The translations under genes and the position numbers were made by a program. Under the pieces are notes generated by a model. That model worked only from the letters and a program-made list of their open reading frames with translations. It was not told the DNA's origin and ran no database searches. DNA of 64,000 bases, from positions 311,241-375,240 of the forward strand of contig VXBM01000341.1 of NCBI GenBank assembly GCA_013400155.1, read 5' to 3'. This DNA comes from Helopsaltes ochotensis. Lineage: Eukaryota; Chordata; Aves; Passeriformes; Locustellidae. Below, in pieces: positions 1 to 17,548 of this stretch. The stretch's first letter is position 1; each line of letters begins with the position of its first letter.

Positions 1-669
1 AGACAATCTCAGCTGTCACCAACACCTTTGCTCAGTTACTCCACATCTACAAAACTTTACTCTTATACCCCTCCCAGATGGGAGACACGACAGGCTGTAA
101 TGGGAACAAAAGAAACAAAAGAGTCACAGTTGCTCAACACATGTTGCCTATCACATACCGGGGATTTTTTGTCAGTGTGAACCACAAACTAATTCTTGGT
201 TAACATCTACACCCTTCTTGGATGGGTGACCCACACTGCCATGGCTCCCCTGTCCTCACCTTCATGTCTCACTCGCTAAATGGAAAAACAGATCTATTGC
301 TCCATAAGATATTCTGATAGATGAAATTAAGTAGGTGCTGGAGTCTTACAAGCCAATACCAAAGTCATGGTGTGCAAATATTTAATTCCATTCCTAAAGT
401 AAAAGACCTAATCCACAACTTTACATCTGTAACTTTTTGTTGACTTATAGCAATAGTGCAAACCTTGCATCACTTAACAGAGGATTAAAAAAAGATACAC
501 TCTTCTTGTACTTCATATCCTCAAATAAGAACTATTTCAAGACGATTATTTCATTTCCTAATATAGCATTGTTAAGTATTTTTACAGCATGGGTGTTGAA
601 TGTTACTATCAATGATCCTATTATTTTTGTCAGGAATTTGCAGTTAACATATGAAAAGCCAGAACATAC
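1..669 (-). other. VTI1A intron 2 (partial)
   Basis: Sequence beyond the exon 2 donor toward the left edge. No further VTI1A exon and no recognisable repeat was seen here. Short reading frames in it are not supported. Confidence 0.75.
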
Positions 670-6874
<6,205 letters not shown>

Positions 6875-7172
6875 CGCGGCGATGGCGCTGCCGGGGCCGC
6901 CGCTCCGCACCGCCGCGCTTCCGCGTTCTGCCACCCCGAAACGCGTCCCCCGCCCCGCCCCCGGGCGCCTCGCCACACGTTCCGGTGAAACTCAGGTTAA
7001 CAAGCACGGTCCAGCCCCTCTCGACCGTCCCGACAACTCCTGGGAGGCCTCGGCGGGATCGCGCTGCACCGCAGGCGCCGAAGAGAGGCGGCGGCGACGG
7101 GTCACTCCCGCCCCGCAGCCCCTCACGCCCCGCCTCGTAGCCCGCGGGCGGGGAGGAACGCGGCCGCGGAGC

Positions 7173-7429
7173 NNNNNNNNNNNNNNNNNNNNNNNNNNNN
7201 NNNNNNNNNNNNNNNNNNNNNNNNNNNNNNNNNNNNNNNNNNNNNNNNNNNNNNNNNNNNNNNNNNNNNNNNNNNNNNNNNNNNNNNNNNNNNNNNNNNN
7301 NNNNNNNNNNNNNNNNNNNNNNNNNNNNNNNNNNNNNNNNNNNNNNNNNNNNNNNNNNNNNNNNNNNNNNNNNNNNNNNNNNNNNNNNNNNNNNNNNNNN
7401 NNNNNNNNNNNNNNNNNNNNNNNNNNNNN
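7173..7429. other. Assembly gap (257 N) covering the ZDHHC6 start codon
   Basis: A run of N in the GC-rich promoter/first-exon region. By comparison with the mammalian protein, about a dozen N-terminal ZDHHC6 residues and the initiator ATG fall inside it. The true length is unknown because gap sizes can be estimates. Confidence 0.97.
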
Positions 7430-7661
7430 GCTGCAGCGGGCGCGGCGCCTGTGCCACTGGGGCCCGGCGGTGGCGCTGGCCGTGGTGGCCGTGTGCTCCG
7501 CCACCGCCATGGCCGACGCCGCGCTCTGGTACTGGCCCCTGGACACGGCCGGGGGAAGCGTCAACTTCGTGATGCTGCTCAACTGGACCGTCATGATCCT
7601 CTACAACTACTTCAGCGCCATGTTCGTGGGCCCCGGGTACGTCCCGCTGGGGTGGACGCCG
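7430..7661 (+). CDS. ZDHHC6: ZDHHC6 first visible coding exon (TM1, TM2)
   Basis: The visible codons begin at 7431 with LQRARRLCHWGP, matching the human LQELKRLCHWGP. They encode two hydrophobic segments (from GPAVALAVVAVCS and from NFVMLLNWTVMILYNYF) and end at FVGPGYVPLGWTP. The donor is GTAAGC at 7662 and the phase is 0. The 5' end of this exon is lost in the N gap. Confidence 0.93.
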
Positions 7662-10600
7662 GTAAGCGCTGCCTTGCGACCGCCTCGTCCCGGGGCCTGG
7701 CGGGGGCCCGGCGGGCAGCCCTGGGGCCGCGGTCGGGACAGTAGAAATCGCGTGTCTTTCCGTGCCTCTCTGTCCCCCACGCTCTCAGGCCGCTCCTTCC
7801 TCCTTATCTTGTTCCGAAATCTTGGCTTTGCTTCTCTCCGCTTTGCTCCTGCCGCTTCCAGAGTTTCTAGTACAACCCAGCTTCCTCCTGTTCCCGAAAT
7901 CGGACAGAAACTTTCTAACACAGTTTTAAATATTAGAAAGCAGCACGCTGGACCCTTGAAATATCCTTCCTCTAATCGGGTGTGCCGAGCGTTGGGTAAA
8001 CAGAGTTTTTATCACCCGTACTGATTACGCATTCATTAGCTATCCCAGCTCGCATACTTTAATTTACATAGTCACATTCCTTATCGGAAGGCCTTTTGTG
8101 GCCTTTTGGGGTCTCCTTTGGAGATCTTCGGTGGCCGTTCCTTGGCCCCAGCTCTCGGGTAGGAACAACACTCTTTAATTTCCGTGGCTCCTGCTTTGTC
8201 AGCCTTGCAGAGCGGAGCCGGCTTCCTGCTTGCCTGAGTTCCATCCTTTGACTGCTTCTCCAAGGCTCTGTTCTGTTGTGCCTCCTCCATCCCCTCCCTG
8301 CGCTGTCAGGGGTCCGGTAATGCTGCTTGGCTGGCAGCAGCTGCTGTGTTTTATAGGGGCTTCTCAAAGCAAAGCAGCAGGAAACAAGCCCTGTTAGCTG
8401 GGAACGAGAACCTCGAGGTTATCTGCATGCTCCTGCAGACACCTGTTTTGCTGCTAGCAGTAACAATTAGAAGTAATTAATTTAGAGAATTTCCTTTTTA
8501 TTTTATGCAAGCCAGAAAATTACACGGTTACCTTCTGCATAATAGAGTACAAGATACAAAATTTGCATTTCCATGCTTCAGTAATCTCTTGGGAGAGTTG
8601 TAGTTGAGAATGATGTGAGTTCAGTATCTCAAGGCAGCTGCCCTGAGTTTGTGTTCAGTGGCGTGATACAAAGTTTAGTGCTGGTCACCTTTCTAATTGT
8701 GGAATGTTACTCAAGACACAGTCTAGGCAGAAGAGCATCCTGATAATCATCTTAGCAGGACAACTTAGCACTTCATGAGGGAAAGATTTTGGCCACTACT
8801 TGCTGTCTACAAGTGTCTCTGTCTCTCATCTTGCTGTAGGTGGGGGAGGGGGGGTGTGTGTAAAAGAGATTGTAAGAGTGTTGAACATTAGTGTTTACTA
8901 GTTCTGTATCTTAGTAGTAAGCTTGGAGTGGTTTATGATGTAACATGGAGAGAAAATGTGCTCAGGATTTTTTTTTTTAGTTAGAATAGTCACATGCTGA
9001 GTTTTACTCTCAGAACCTCACTATGAAACCCTGCTTGTACAGTTGCTCTTCCTGACAGAAGAGCTGTTTATTTCTTTTAGCAGCCAGCACTTTCAACAGT
9101 GGGAGATGGCTGTGTTTATAGCTAAGAGATTAGCTAGGAGATTATTTTATTTTGGTTTTTTCCTCTCCTTGGTGCCTACCATTAAATAGGGTTGGACTAT
9201 GAAACACATCCTGTCAGAAGAAATCAAAGGTGCTTAGGTTAGGAAAATGTCAAGGTAAACATTGCCAGTGGAGTTGTGTATACATCTAACACTCCCATTC
9301 TTCTGTTTAAAGGAAAAATCTCAGGATTGCATGTATCTCCAATACTGTAAAGTGTGTCAGTCTTACAAGGCACCTCGTTCACACCACTGTCGAAAGTGTA
9401 ACAGGTACTGTTTCTCTTTAATTTGTTTAAAGTCCATATTGGAGCAGTTTCAGATCTAATGATGGGCTATTACCATAATTTGTGCTTCCAGCACTTGCGT
9501 TGTGCTTTTTAAAAAAGCTTCCATATGAACACTACAGCCCTTTCAAGTATTCCCACCTTCTAGTTGTATGATATTTATACAGTTTTGCTGTGTTTTAGTT
9601 TAAAAATTGACTTTCTTTAACATTTTCTTTGTAGTTTGAAATCAGTTTCTCTTAAGAACTTCTTGACAGTACTAACAAAACAATGCAGTTCTGCTTCAGG
9701 GGTGTGACTCTGTGTAAATACCTAAAATTCCTCTTAAATTCCTTTAAAAAAAAATTTAATTCCTTTTAAAATTCTTTTTAAATTCCTTTTTAAATTTTTA
9801 ATACGAAATTTTGAGTCCAAACATTTACCTGCCTAGAGAGTAGAAGTATCTAGTCTGTCATCTTTCCTAATGTGAATTAAATCTTGATTTGGGTGGAAAT
9901 TTTGGACTGGTTTTTCACTCTTCACCAAAGCAGGTTTTTGAGGAGAGTTGGCATTGTTAAGTGAAGTAATAAACCTTTTTGGGTCAGCTTAAGAATTTTT
10001 CACCTTGTTATCTTTGAACACTCTTGTTCTAATACAAAGGATACTTTATTATAAATAGCTGTCACTAGAAATTAGTGCGTCTTGAAAAAGTCAAGGCACT
10101 TCAGCTGTCTGCAGTCCAGGCAGGTCGTCCTCTGAAGGACTCTTAAGAGAATGTGGTGAAAGGATATTGCAACATGCGTGTTTATTTGTTATTTCTATAA
10201 ACCCAAGATGTGCAGGCAGTGTTTTTTAGGAAACAGAAACTGAAACTACAGAGCAGTGCTGTAATTTGGCTACATCGTCCCCAGGTTTAAAATTAACAAC
10301 TCTTTCCCTTGAGTGGCAGTCTTTACTCTGAGGACTGATCACCTAGCTGATCATGTAAACTTTTAAAACTGTCAAGGGAATTTGGAATGTGAACCAATCT
10401 TTAATCAGGAGGAGGTTTTTTGCATCTGTAAGCTACACTAAAATAACCAGCTTTATATTGAATACAAGAGTGTCTCTAGGGTGTTTACACTTGTTAAATG
10501 TATTTTGAAAAGGATTTTCAATGATGTGAGGTCAATACATAGCAACTGAGAAAGCTTTCAAAGGGTTTACCACTGAAAAGAAAGAGTCATTGTCACACTT

Positions 10601-13600
10601 CTGTCTTTATCTCTTTCTTTAAATACTCTTTCTACAAGTAGCTCACAGGGAATTTGATATTTCCTTTACTTTCCTGGTATTCTGATTTTTGAAAACTGGC
10701 ATTAACGGTAGTGCTTAATTATTGTGATCGTAGTTCTTACAAACCCATTCTATGGCTCTGTATCCAGGCTCTGTACTATGGTGTTAATTAGCAACTAGTT
10801 AGTTTGGGTAAAGGGGAGGACACACAACTAGGGAGGGTAGGACCTGGAAGCACTTTTTGTTTGCCCCTTTTTAATTCTACAACATGGAAATATAATTCTG
10901 AATAGCAACCAAAAAAAACAAAACCAAAAACACGACAGTGTTTATCTGTCAGAAATTGGTGGGTTCAAATGAAAGAACAGAGCTTGAGAAGTAGAAAGTT
11001 TGAGTTTTTTGAGAAATATCATATGTGTCCTTTGTATTAATCAATATTCATTATTCACAGATGTGTGATGAAGATGGATCACCACTGTCCTTGGATCAAT
11101 AACTGTTGTGGATACCAGAATCATGCATCTTTCACTCTGTTTCTCCTCTTAGCTCCACTGGGATGCATTCACGCTTCTTTCATATTTATTATGACAATGT
11201 ACACTCAGCTTTACAACAGAGTAAGAATGATGCTTTTTTTCCCCTGTTGCTTTTCATAGTCACAGGGAGTTTCCCATTGCTCCACATTGACTGAAGACAG
11301 TTTCTGAGTAGCACTTTATGTACAGACAGGCTGTGTTCTGGCTGGCACAGAAAACAGCTGCTATTTATTTGCAATGCACAAGTTAGATCTTACTTATTTT
11401 CTTTTACTGGCCACGTTTTTAGAATTGTGTCTATTGCCTCAAGGAAAAAAAAGTCCATGATTTTTGGGACTAAAAATATATATTTGGGGTTTTTAACTGG
11501 AAAACTTCAACAGTGAGCAAAGCTTGTTCTGGAATACACCCCTTATCTCAGATACATGGTTAAGATTATAAGCTTTGATTTCAGCCTTTGTGGTTGCAGT
11601 GAAGAGCTTGATAACATCACATGAGTGTAACAGATGAAGTTGAATTTGTAGCAGCTGAGTGCTGTTTGCAGGGTGATAATGTTGGGAATTGCTGTCTGCA
11701 AAGCTTTCAGAGAAAACCTGCAGCATTTCCACAGAAAATGGGAACTGTTCTATGCAAACGTTCTCCATCTGACACTGATAAATGTGTTTTTGTTAACATA
11801 CCAGAGTCTAGAATTTTTTTGCTGATTTTTGGGCCCATGGAGCTTGCAAGATGGTAATTGTGGTTTCATTTTCCATCTAGCAACAAACTTCTGAAGATAA
11901 AAGTCTTTTGAATATTTTTTTTTTAGTTACTCTGCTTGTATTATAAACCTGTCAGATGTTGGACACTTACTTTGAGAGCCAGATTTCTTAAGGATAACTT
12001 GCTTTGTTTCAGCAGTTGGAACATTCTAGACCTGAATGGAATTCTTCTCTTGGCAGATATCTTTTGGATGGAGTTCTGTGAGGATTGACATGAGTGCAGC
12101 CAAAAGAGACCCTCGTCCCATTATTCCCTTTGGACTGTCTGCATTTGCTGCATCTTTATTTGCCTTAGGACTGGCATTAGGAACAACTATTGCTGTTGGT
12201 ATGCTGTTTATTATCCAGGTGAGTCTGTGGCTCTGTTACAAAGAATTTAAAAGCTGAAAGTCTTGTGTGCTTGTGGAGCAGAAACAGAATTCAGGATTGA
12301 GATAAGAACAGTTGTTCAGAGCTTATGTTGTTTTATAACTTTCCCAGGGATTTATGTAGCTTTGTCCCAGTTTCTGTGTTACCACAGTTTTGGGGTTTTT
12401 TCATTATTTTTCATGGGAGGACTTGGATGTGAAAATCTAATGAGCTAAGAAAACATGAGATGGATTTTATAATCTCCCTGAAAAAGGCAAAATACTTGCC
12501 CTGTCCCTGCAAATAGGTGTAAATATGCCTGATATATTTCTTAAAATATTGGAGATCTTTGGAAGGAAACAAAAAGACTGATTTTAAGCATAAAGAGCAA
12601 TACTGTGTGATACTGTCTTAAGTGTATAATTCTAGAGCATGTATCTCTGCTGAGGGGTAGCTTCTAACAAATGTTTCTGTTAAGTCTATAAAAGTTGCTT
12701 TGTTCTTTAAAACAAATTTAGTTTGTTGAATGAAGCTTTCTTTGTATAGCTGATGTATTCCTGCAAAAAATAAATCCTAATTTCATCTAACACTTTCATT
12801 TCAGATGAAAGTAATTTTGACAAATAAAACTTCAATCGAATCCTGGATTGAAGAAAAGGTATGCTTTTATTACAGTATTCCTGTACTGTTACAAAGTCTA
12901 CTTTCCATATTTATAATTTCTTTTGTTTCACCTCTGGGTTAAACCCAAAGATGTTATTCAATTCTGACCTAACACCTGCAACAAGCTTTTCCCTTACTGT
13001 CTTTGAAAGTGACTGAAGGAAATGAGAAATCATGTAAATGGATAGATTTTTCTTTTGTTTTGGAGGAATTTGTTGAACACAGAATAGTATTTGCTTTGAA
13101 AAGACTTTGCTTATCTACTTGAAATATGTGGGTGTTTTCATCTGAAACTTGAGCTTTGTCATTACACCTGCCTGTACCTTTAATTGTCCACCTCATTGAC
13201 CCATTCAAAGTGGCATCTTTTGACTCATGGTTTTACCCATTTCTTACTTTGGATTGTAAGGGAGGATTTTCCTTGATTTTAAAGAAGTACTAGAAAATAC
13301 CTAGTCTTCTGTCCTTTAAATTTCTTTTGGATTTCCTTATCTTTAGAGATGTTTTCAGAGGATTTTTCAGGAGAAATACAGTCAAGCAATAGAAGCTAAG
13401 TTTACAGGAAGCAAAACTGACTCAGTGTTTAGAAATTAGTTTGGTTCTACCTGGGTTTATTTTGTGTGCCACATTAGCATGAGAATCTTGACTGTGTATA
13501 AGTACTTAAAGTATTGTAATGTCAACTCTTTGCATGGGATATGGCTGGATCCGAGTCCTGTTAGACCTTTGAATAAAGGGATATATTATAAGTGAAAGAA

Positions 13601-16600
13601 ATCCCTGTTACCACTATATTGTAGGATTTGGAATAATATGTTAAAATGTTTACTGTAAAACACTGGCTGCTAATATGTCCCTTTTGAAAGCTGAGCACGG
13701 ACTGTAATACAGAAGTATTTAATAAAATGGCATTATTGTAACAGAGAGCACTGCTCTGTGGCTGCTCCACTAGATGTCATCAGAACTGTGAGAATGTAAA
13801 GCTCGTGACTATGGAATGTGGGCGATTCACATCATGCGTGTGTGTGCATTCTTAGAGGAGGAATTGCCACTTCCAATGTTGAGTCAGGTTCATGAGCATT
13901 AATCAAAGGATTCTGAGCTGTGGAAGCTTTTGCATGTAGCTGAGAAATTGTCAGGCATCGGTCTTAAAAAAAGCAGTAAAGATTGGAGTGTGGAGGGAAT
14001 TATCAGAGTAGTCAGTGGACTCTGTTGTTAAAGAGTAAATGTGGGCTGACAGGGATGGGGACACCCAAACCAGACATCCTTCTGAATTCCATGATTGGTT
14101 TAAGTAGTTTTTTGTAGCAGAAGTTCACTGCTCTTGCCTGAGAATATTTGCCTTTAGGTCCCACAGACCCATACAGAGCTTATGGACCCAGCCTTCTTAA
14201 TATTTGCTGCTTCACTGGGGTTTGTAGGGTGTTTTCATGTATTGCATTTCTTAATTATTTTCTAGGCCAAAGACAGAATCCAATACTACCAAACGGGTGA
14301 GACCTTTATCTTCCCCTATGATATGGGAAGTAAATGGAAGAACTTCAGGCAAGTGTTTACATGGTCTGGGATTCCTGAGGGAGATGGCCTGGACTGGCCA
14401 GTTAGAGATGGATGTCACCAATACAGTTTGACGGTAACTGGTCTTCAATGGTATCTCAAGTCGATCCTCCCCACTACCCAATTGTCTGCTTTCCTTTGCA
14501 ATAATAGACCAGCTTTATTAATAACTAAAATAGCTTGAAATACATGTACAGGAGTTCTGTTAAATGTTCTCCCATTTTTGATGCACTGAAAAGTTAGAGT
14601 TTTATGGGTGCTTCAAACTGCTTTCCTGTGTTTGATGAATGATTTTAATACCTGGCTTCATTTTGTGTTGAATGCTGCCTAAATTTCTATTTACAATCAT
14701 TTATAGATAGAGCAACTGAAACAGAAAGCAGACAAGCGAGTAAGAAGTGTAAGTATTTGAGAAGTTTTGTCTAAAATTACTTTGAAATAGCAGTATAAAT
14801 AAATGTAATTAATCAACACAAACAATATATAGCAATCTCTGCTTAATTAATCTTGGCATTTAGCCTTTACATTTACTTCTTAGTTTCCAGATGAGAAGAA
14901 ACACAATAATGAAGAAGACTGTGCTTCATTGTTAAGCAGTAATTTAAAGTCCATTTAAAGTCACTGTGATTATGTTTAAATCTGGGGTATGCTTGAATTG
15001 ATTTTTTTTAGTGTGAAACTTATCGGTAAGGCCTTCAAACAGCAAATTGCTGTGTTCTGTTCCCATCTGTAGGTGCGGTATCGAGCCACAGAAGATTACA
15101 GTGGTGTCTGCTGCCCTGTGACTAAAGGTGTTAAAACATTCTTCACAACACCCTGCACTGAAGAACCTAGAATTGCACTGAGTAAAGGAGATCTGATTTT
15201 GGCCACCAGAGGCTTAAAGTTAGTGACTCCACACCTTTATGTTTGGTTAAAAGAAATGCTGAGTTGAATTCTGGTCTCTAATTACCCGTTATGTATCTTT
15301 CCCCAGACACTGGATGTATGGTGAGAAGATTCTCATGTCAGCTGATGATGGTATGGAGCAGTTAACTTCACTTTTTCTGTTGAAAGTTGCAAATTAATTG
15401 TACAGCTATCTAGAAATGTGGCCAGTGTGACGTGTTCACTTCTCAAAATGTAGAATGATAATGTTACTGACACTAGCTTCTTTCCACTCCCCACAGTTTT
15501 TTTTCTTTACATCTTATAGACTTCCTGTTTGGATAAACATTAAATGATTCTATCAGACTGGCAGAACACTAATTTAGTAGTTTATTGAAAGTTGAGTGGG
15601 AAGGGGGACACTTCGTATTCTAAGAAAAAGTTAAGACTTTTGGACTATAAAGAGGTTAAGGATGATTCATTTTTTTGATATTTAAATGGTGGTCTGTCTG
15701 AAACACATCCAGTCTTCCTATTTACACACCCTGAATAAGTATAGAGATTAATCTTTGTGTATCTTAAAAACTAGTAGACATTATGTTTGGAATAATCTCT
15801 AGAGACTTTATTATGCATTTATAAAACTAACTGTGGGTGTTGAAGATATTAAAGACTCCTGCTGATCTGCAGAGGATCAGCATCACAGCCACCTGCATTG
15901 AAGCTTTTGCTTCTTCACTTCAGACCTCTTGCTTTGGACTGAACTAAAATTTTTCCTGCCAGAGTGTATGTTGGATACTGTTATTTCTTCCAAACAGTTG
16001 TTAATTCATTGCATATGCATTTCATATTTGCACAAATGAGGCTGCCAGCAGTCACTACACTGAAAGCTTTTCATGGGAGGTCTGACACCTTCATGGGCTG
16101 GAAGTGCCCTCCAGCTCACTCCAATAAACTTCAAACACCAGATACAAATGAACACGGCAATAGTTTGTATTGCATTGCTTATTGTGAAAATTAGCTTGAT
16201 ATATCTCCTCTATTGACTGTTGGGTTTTCTAAATCAGCTAAAATGCGGTGTTGTTGGAGAACTTGGTGAACACTGAGAGGCTGGATCAGACTAGACTTCA
16301 AAAATAGGATCAGTTGTGTTAGGAATGTATAGCAAAAGGCTATAAATAAGCAGGAATGAAAAGTTGCACTACAGCAAGATGGCAAAGTGAATGTTTAAGT
16401 AGCAGTTCTTCTGTGGAAAAAAGACTCAATGATCTTAAGATGAGTCAACACTTTCAGAAAAGAAAAAGCATACAGCTTCCCAGATGCTGAAGTAAACCTT
16501 CCATCCTCCTCAGCATTGGCAGAGACTGCTGAAATACTCCTACAAGTACAAGCAGTTACTGCATCTCAAGAAAGAGAAGATCAACTGTAAAGGGTTGAGA

Positions 16601-17179
16601 GGAAAGCAAAGAAAAATGAGAATAATTAGAACAGAAAATGTGTGACTTATAAGTAAAAGCCAAAAGAATTGGGATAATTTACCTGGAGAGGAGTAGGAAA
16701 TGGGAGACAGCCTGGGTATGTACAAATAGTCATCAGTTGTGTGAAAGAATGGTAGACAAGTTTATCTGCTTCCTGTGCCCCTGGTGTGTAGGAAAAGGAG
16801 CTGTAAACCTGATTTATAGACAGAAAGATTCAGATAGGGTATAAAGATGATTTTCTCAAGAAAGGCTGCAAAACTTCGGACATGTCTGAAAACATTTTAG
16901 GTAGTTGGAGAAAATCCGTGCATCCCCAGGCAATGATGTTAGAAATGACTTAGATGTTCTGTCTTGTAGAAGAAAATAACTTAGGTAAATGCTTGATGTC
17001 TCTTCTGGTCCTGTGTTTTTCCTCAGTAGTGGGCTGTGTTTTGTTCTAAGTTAATGCAACTTTTCATGTCTTAAGGTGGAATAAGAGAACGAGGCTGGTT
17101 CCCTAGGAAGTGTGTGGAAAAATACCAGTATGACTCTGAAACGGATCAACCACTGGATGGAGAGAAGAAAAGCAAATAG
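7430..17179 (+). CDS. ZDHHC6: ZDHHC6, ER palmitoyltransferase (start codon in gap)
   Basis: Ten exons join in frame to 400 visible residues plus stop: 7430-7661, 9313-9404, 11061-11220, 12057-12218, 12805-12858, 14266-14433, 14707-14748, 15073-15218, 15307-15350, 17076-17179. The human protein has 413 residues, so only about 12 are missing, in the N gap. Visible layout: TM1 and TM2 in the first exon, a Cys-rich zinc-binding DHHC domain across the second and third, TM3 in the third, TM4 in the fourth, then a cytosolic tail with an SH3-like domain and a final KKSK. The catalytic DHHC motif is at 11077-11088. DHHC enzymes transfer palmitate from acyl-CoA to protein cysteines; DHHC6 is an ER enzyme acting on substrates such as calnexin and is itself palmitoylated by DHHC16 (family knowledge). 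The KKXX tail fits ER residence. All introns are GT-AG. It is divergent from VTI1A and convergent with ACSL5. Confidence 0.96.
9313..9404 (+). CDS. ZDHHC6: ZDHHC6 exon, zinc-binding Cys-rich region
   Basis: Bounded by acceptor TTTAAAG and donor GTACTG. It encodes EKSQDCMYLQYCKVC, then KAPRSHHCRKCN, carrying the Cys/His zinc ligands that precede DHHC. It ends in phase 2; the split codon makes Arg with the next exon. The ATG at 9262 lies in the intron and is not a start. Confidence 0.95.
9721..9805 (+). repeat. AT-rich imperfect tandem repeat (AAATTCCTTTTn)
   Basis: Several variants of AAATTCCTTTT in a row inside a ZDHHC6 intron. Low complexity; no function suggested. Confidence 0.7.
11061..11220 (+). 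CDS. ZDHHC6: ZDHHC6 exon with DHHC active site and TM3
   Basis: Follows acceptor TTCACAG. It encodes CVMKMDHHCPWINNCCGYQ, with the catalytic Cys codon at 11086-11088, then the hydrophobic TM3 (FTLFLLLAPLGCIHASFIFI). The donor is GTAAGA, phase 0. It is 1.66 kb from the previous exon. Confidence 0.97.
12057..12218 (+). CDS. ZDHHC6: ZDHHC6 exon with TM4
   Basis: Acceptor CTTGGCAG and donor GTGAGT, 54 codons. It starts ISFGWSSVRIDMSAAKRDP (luminal loop) and then encodes the long hydrophobic TM4 ending GMLFIIQ. Confidence 0.96.
12805..12858 (+). CDS. ZDHHC6: ZDHHC6 54-base exon after TM4
   Basis: Acceptor ATTTCAG and donor GTATGC. It encodes MKVILTNKTSIESWIEEK. The T-S-I-E sits where DHHC proteins usually carry the TTxE motif. 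Confidence 0.94.
14266..14433 (+). CDS. ZDHHC6: ZDHHC6 exon, cytosolic linker
   Basis: Acceptor TTTTCTAG and donor GTAACT, 56 codons from AKDRIQYYQ through FPYDMGSKWKNF and VFTWSGIPEGDGLDWP to QYSLT. It is strongly conserved with mammals across the linker between TM4 and the SH3-like domain. Confidence 0.95.
14707..14748 (+). CDS. ZDHHC6: ZDHHC6 42-base exon
   Basis: Acceptor TTTATAG and donor GTAAGT. It encodes IEQLKQKADKRVRS, identical to the mammalian segment that leads into the SH3-like domain. Phase 0 at both ends. Confidence 0.94.
15073..15218 (+). CDS. ZDHHC6: ZDHHC6 exon, SH3-like domain with regulatory cysteines
   Basis: Acceptor CTGTAG and donor GTTAGT (weaker than the others but required by frame). 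It encodes VRYRATEDYSGVCCPVTKG through TTPCTEEPR to LATRGL. Two adjacent Cys codons (15109-15114) and the later PCTEE Cys match the three human cysteines that DHHC16 palmitoylates to tune DHHC6 turnover (family knowledge). Ends in phase 2. Confidence 0.94.
15307..15350 (+). CDS. ZDHHC6: ZDHHC6 44-base exon
   Basis: Acceptor CCCCAG and donor GTATGG. Completes a Lys codon, then encodes HWMYGEKILMSADD and one base of Gly. Part of the SH3-like fold. It is diverged from mammals at its end but in frame with both neighbours. Confidence 0.9.
17076..17179 (+). CDS. ZDHHC6: ZDHHC6 last coding exon, KKXX tail
   Basis: Acceptor CTTAAG, after a 1.7 kb intron. Encodes GGIRERGWFPRKCVEKYQ, the last SH3 strand, then an acidic tail ending E-K-K-S-K and TAG at 17177-17179. 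The final four residues K-K-S-K fit the KKXX COPI retrieval signal (human KKNR). Confidence 0.96.
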
Positions 17180-17356
17180 CCTTCTAATTTTTTTAAATAC
17201 GAAATGGAATTTTTACTTCAGACCACAATCCTTTACTTGAAATTTTCTGTATATTACTTTAGACTTATGCAATGAATATGTTAGGATGAGGTTTTCTTTT
17301 CCTCACATCTGAAAGGGTTGTATATGCCTGTGCCATGGTTTGCATACTTTTTAAAT

Positions 17357-17362
17357 AATAAA
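17357..17362 (+). terminator. ZDHHC6 polyadenylation signal, proximal
   Basis: AATAAA 178 bases after the ZDHHC6 stop, followed about 60 bases on by a T-rich GTTTTTTTCTG stretch that could be the downstream element. Inferred from position only. Confidence 0.6.
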
Positions 17363-17542
17363 TAATTGAAGAAGCCATTCAGTGGATTGCCTTCAAGATG
17401 CATCTTTTTCATCACAGTCAGGATTGTTTTTTTCTGTTTAAATTGAATTCTGAGCATTAAGATTTTAGGTTTTATTCTTCAGCCGCATCTGATTGTTATG
17501 CGTGCTGCTTATCTTTTGTATTTCTCTGAAGCTGCCCCTGAA

Positions 17543-17548
17543 AATAAA
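17543..17548 (+). terminator. ZDHHC6 polyadenylation signal, distal alternative
   Basis: A second AATAAA 364 bases after the stop. It could serve a longer 3' UTR. Which one is used cannot be told from sequence. Confidence 0.4.

Noticed and set aside
6882..8024. A 380-codon plus frame across the N gap
   Set aside because: Only 7430-7661 is real coding (ZDHHC6). The left part is promoter plus N, and the right part reads through the donor at 7662 into the intron.
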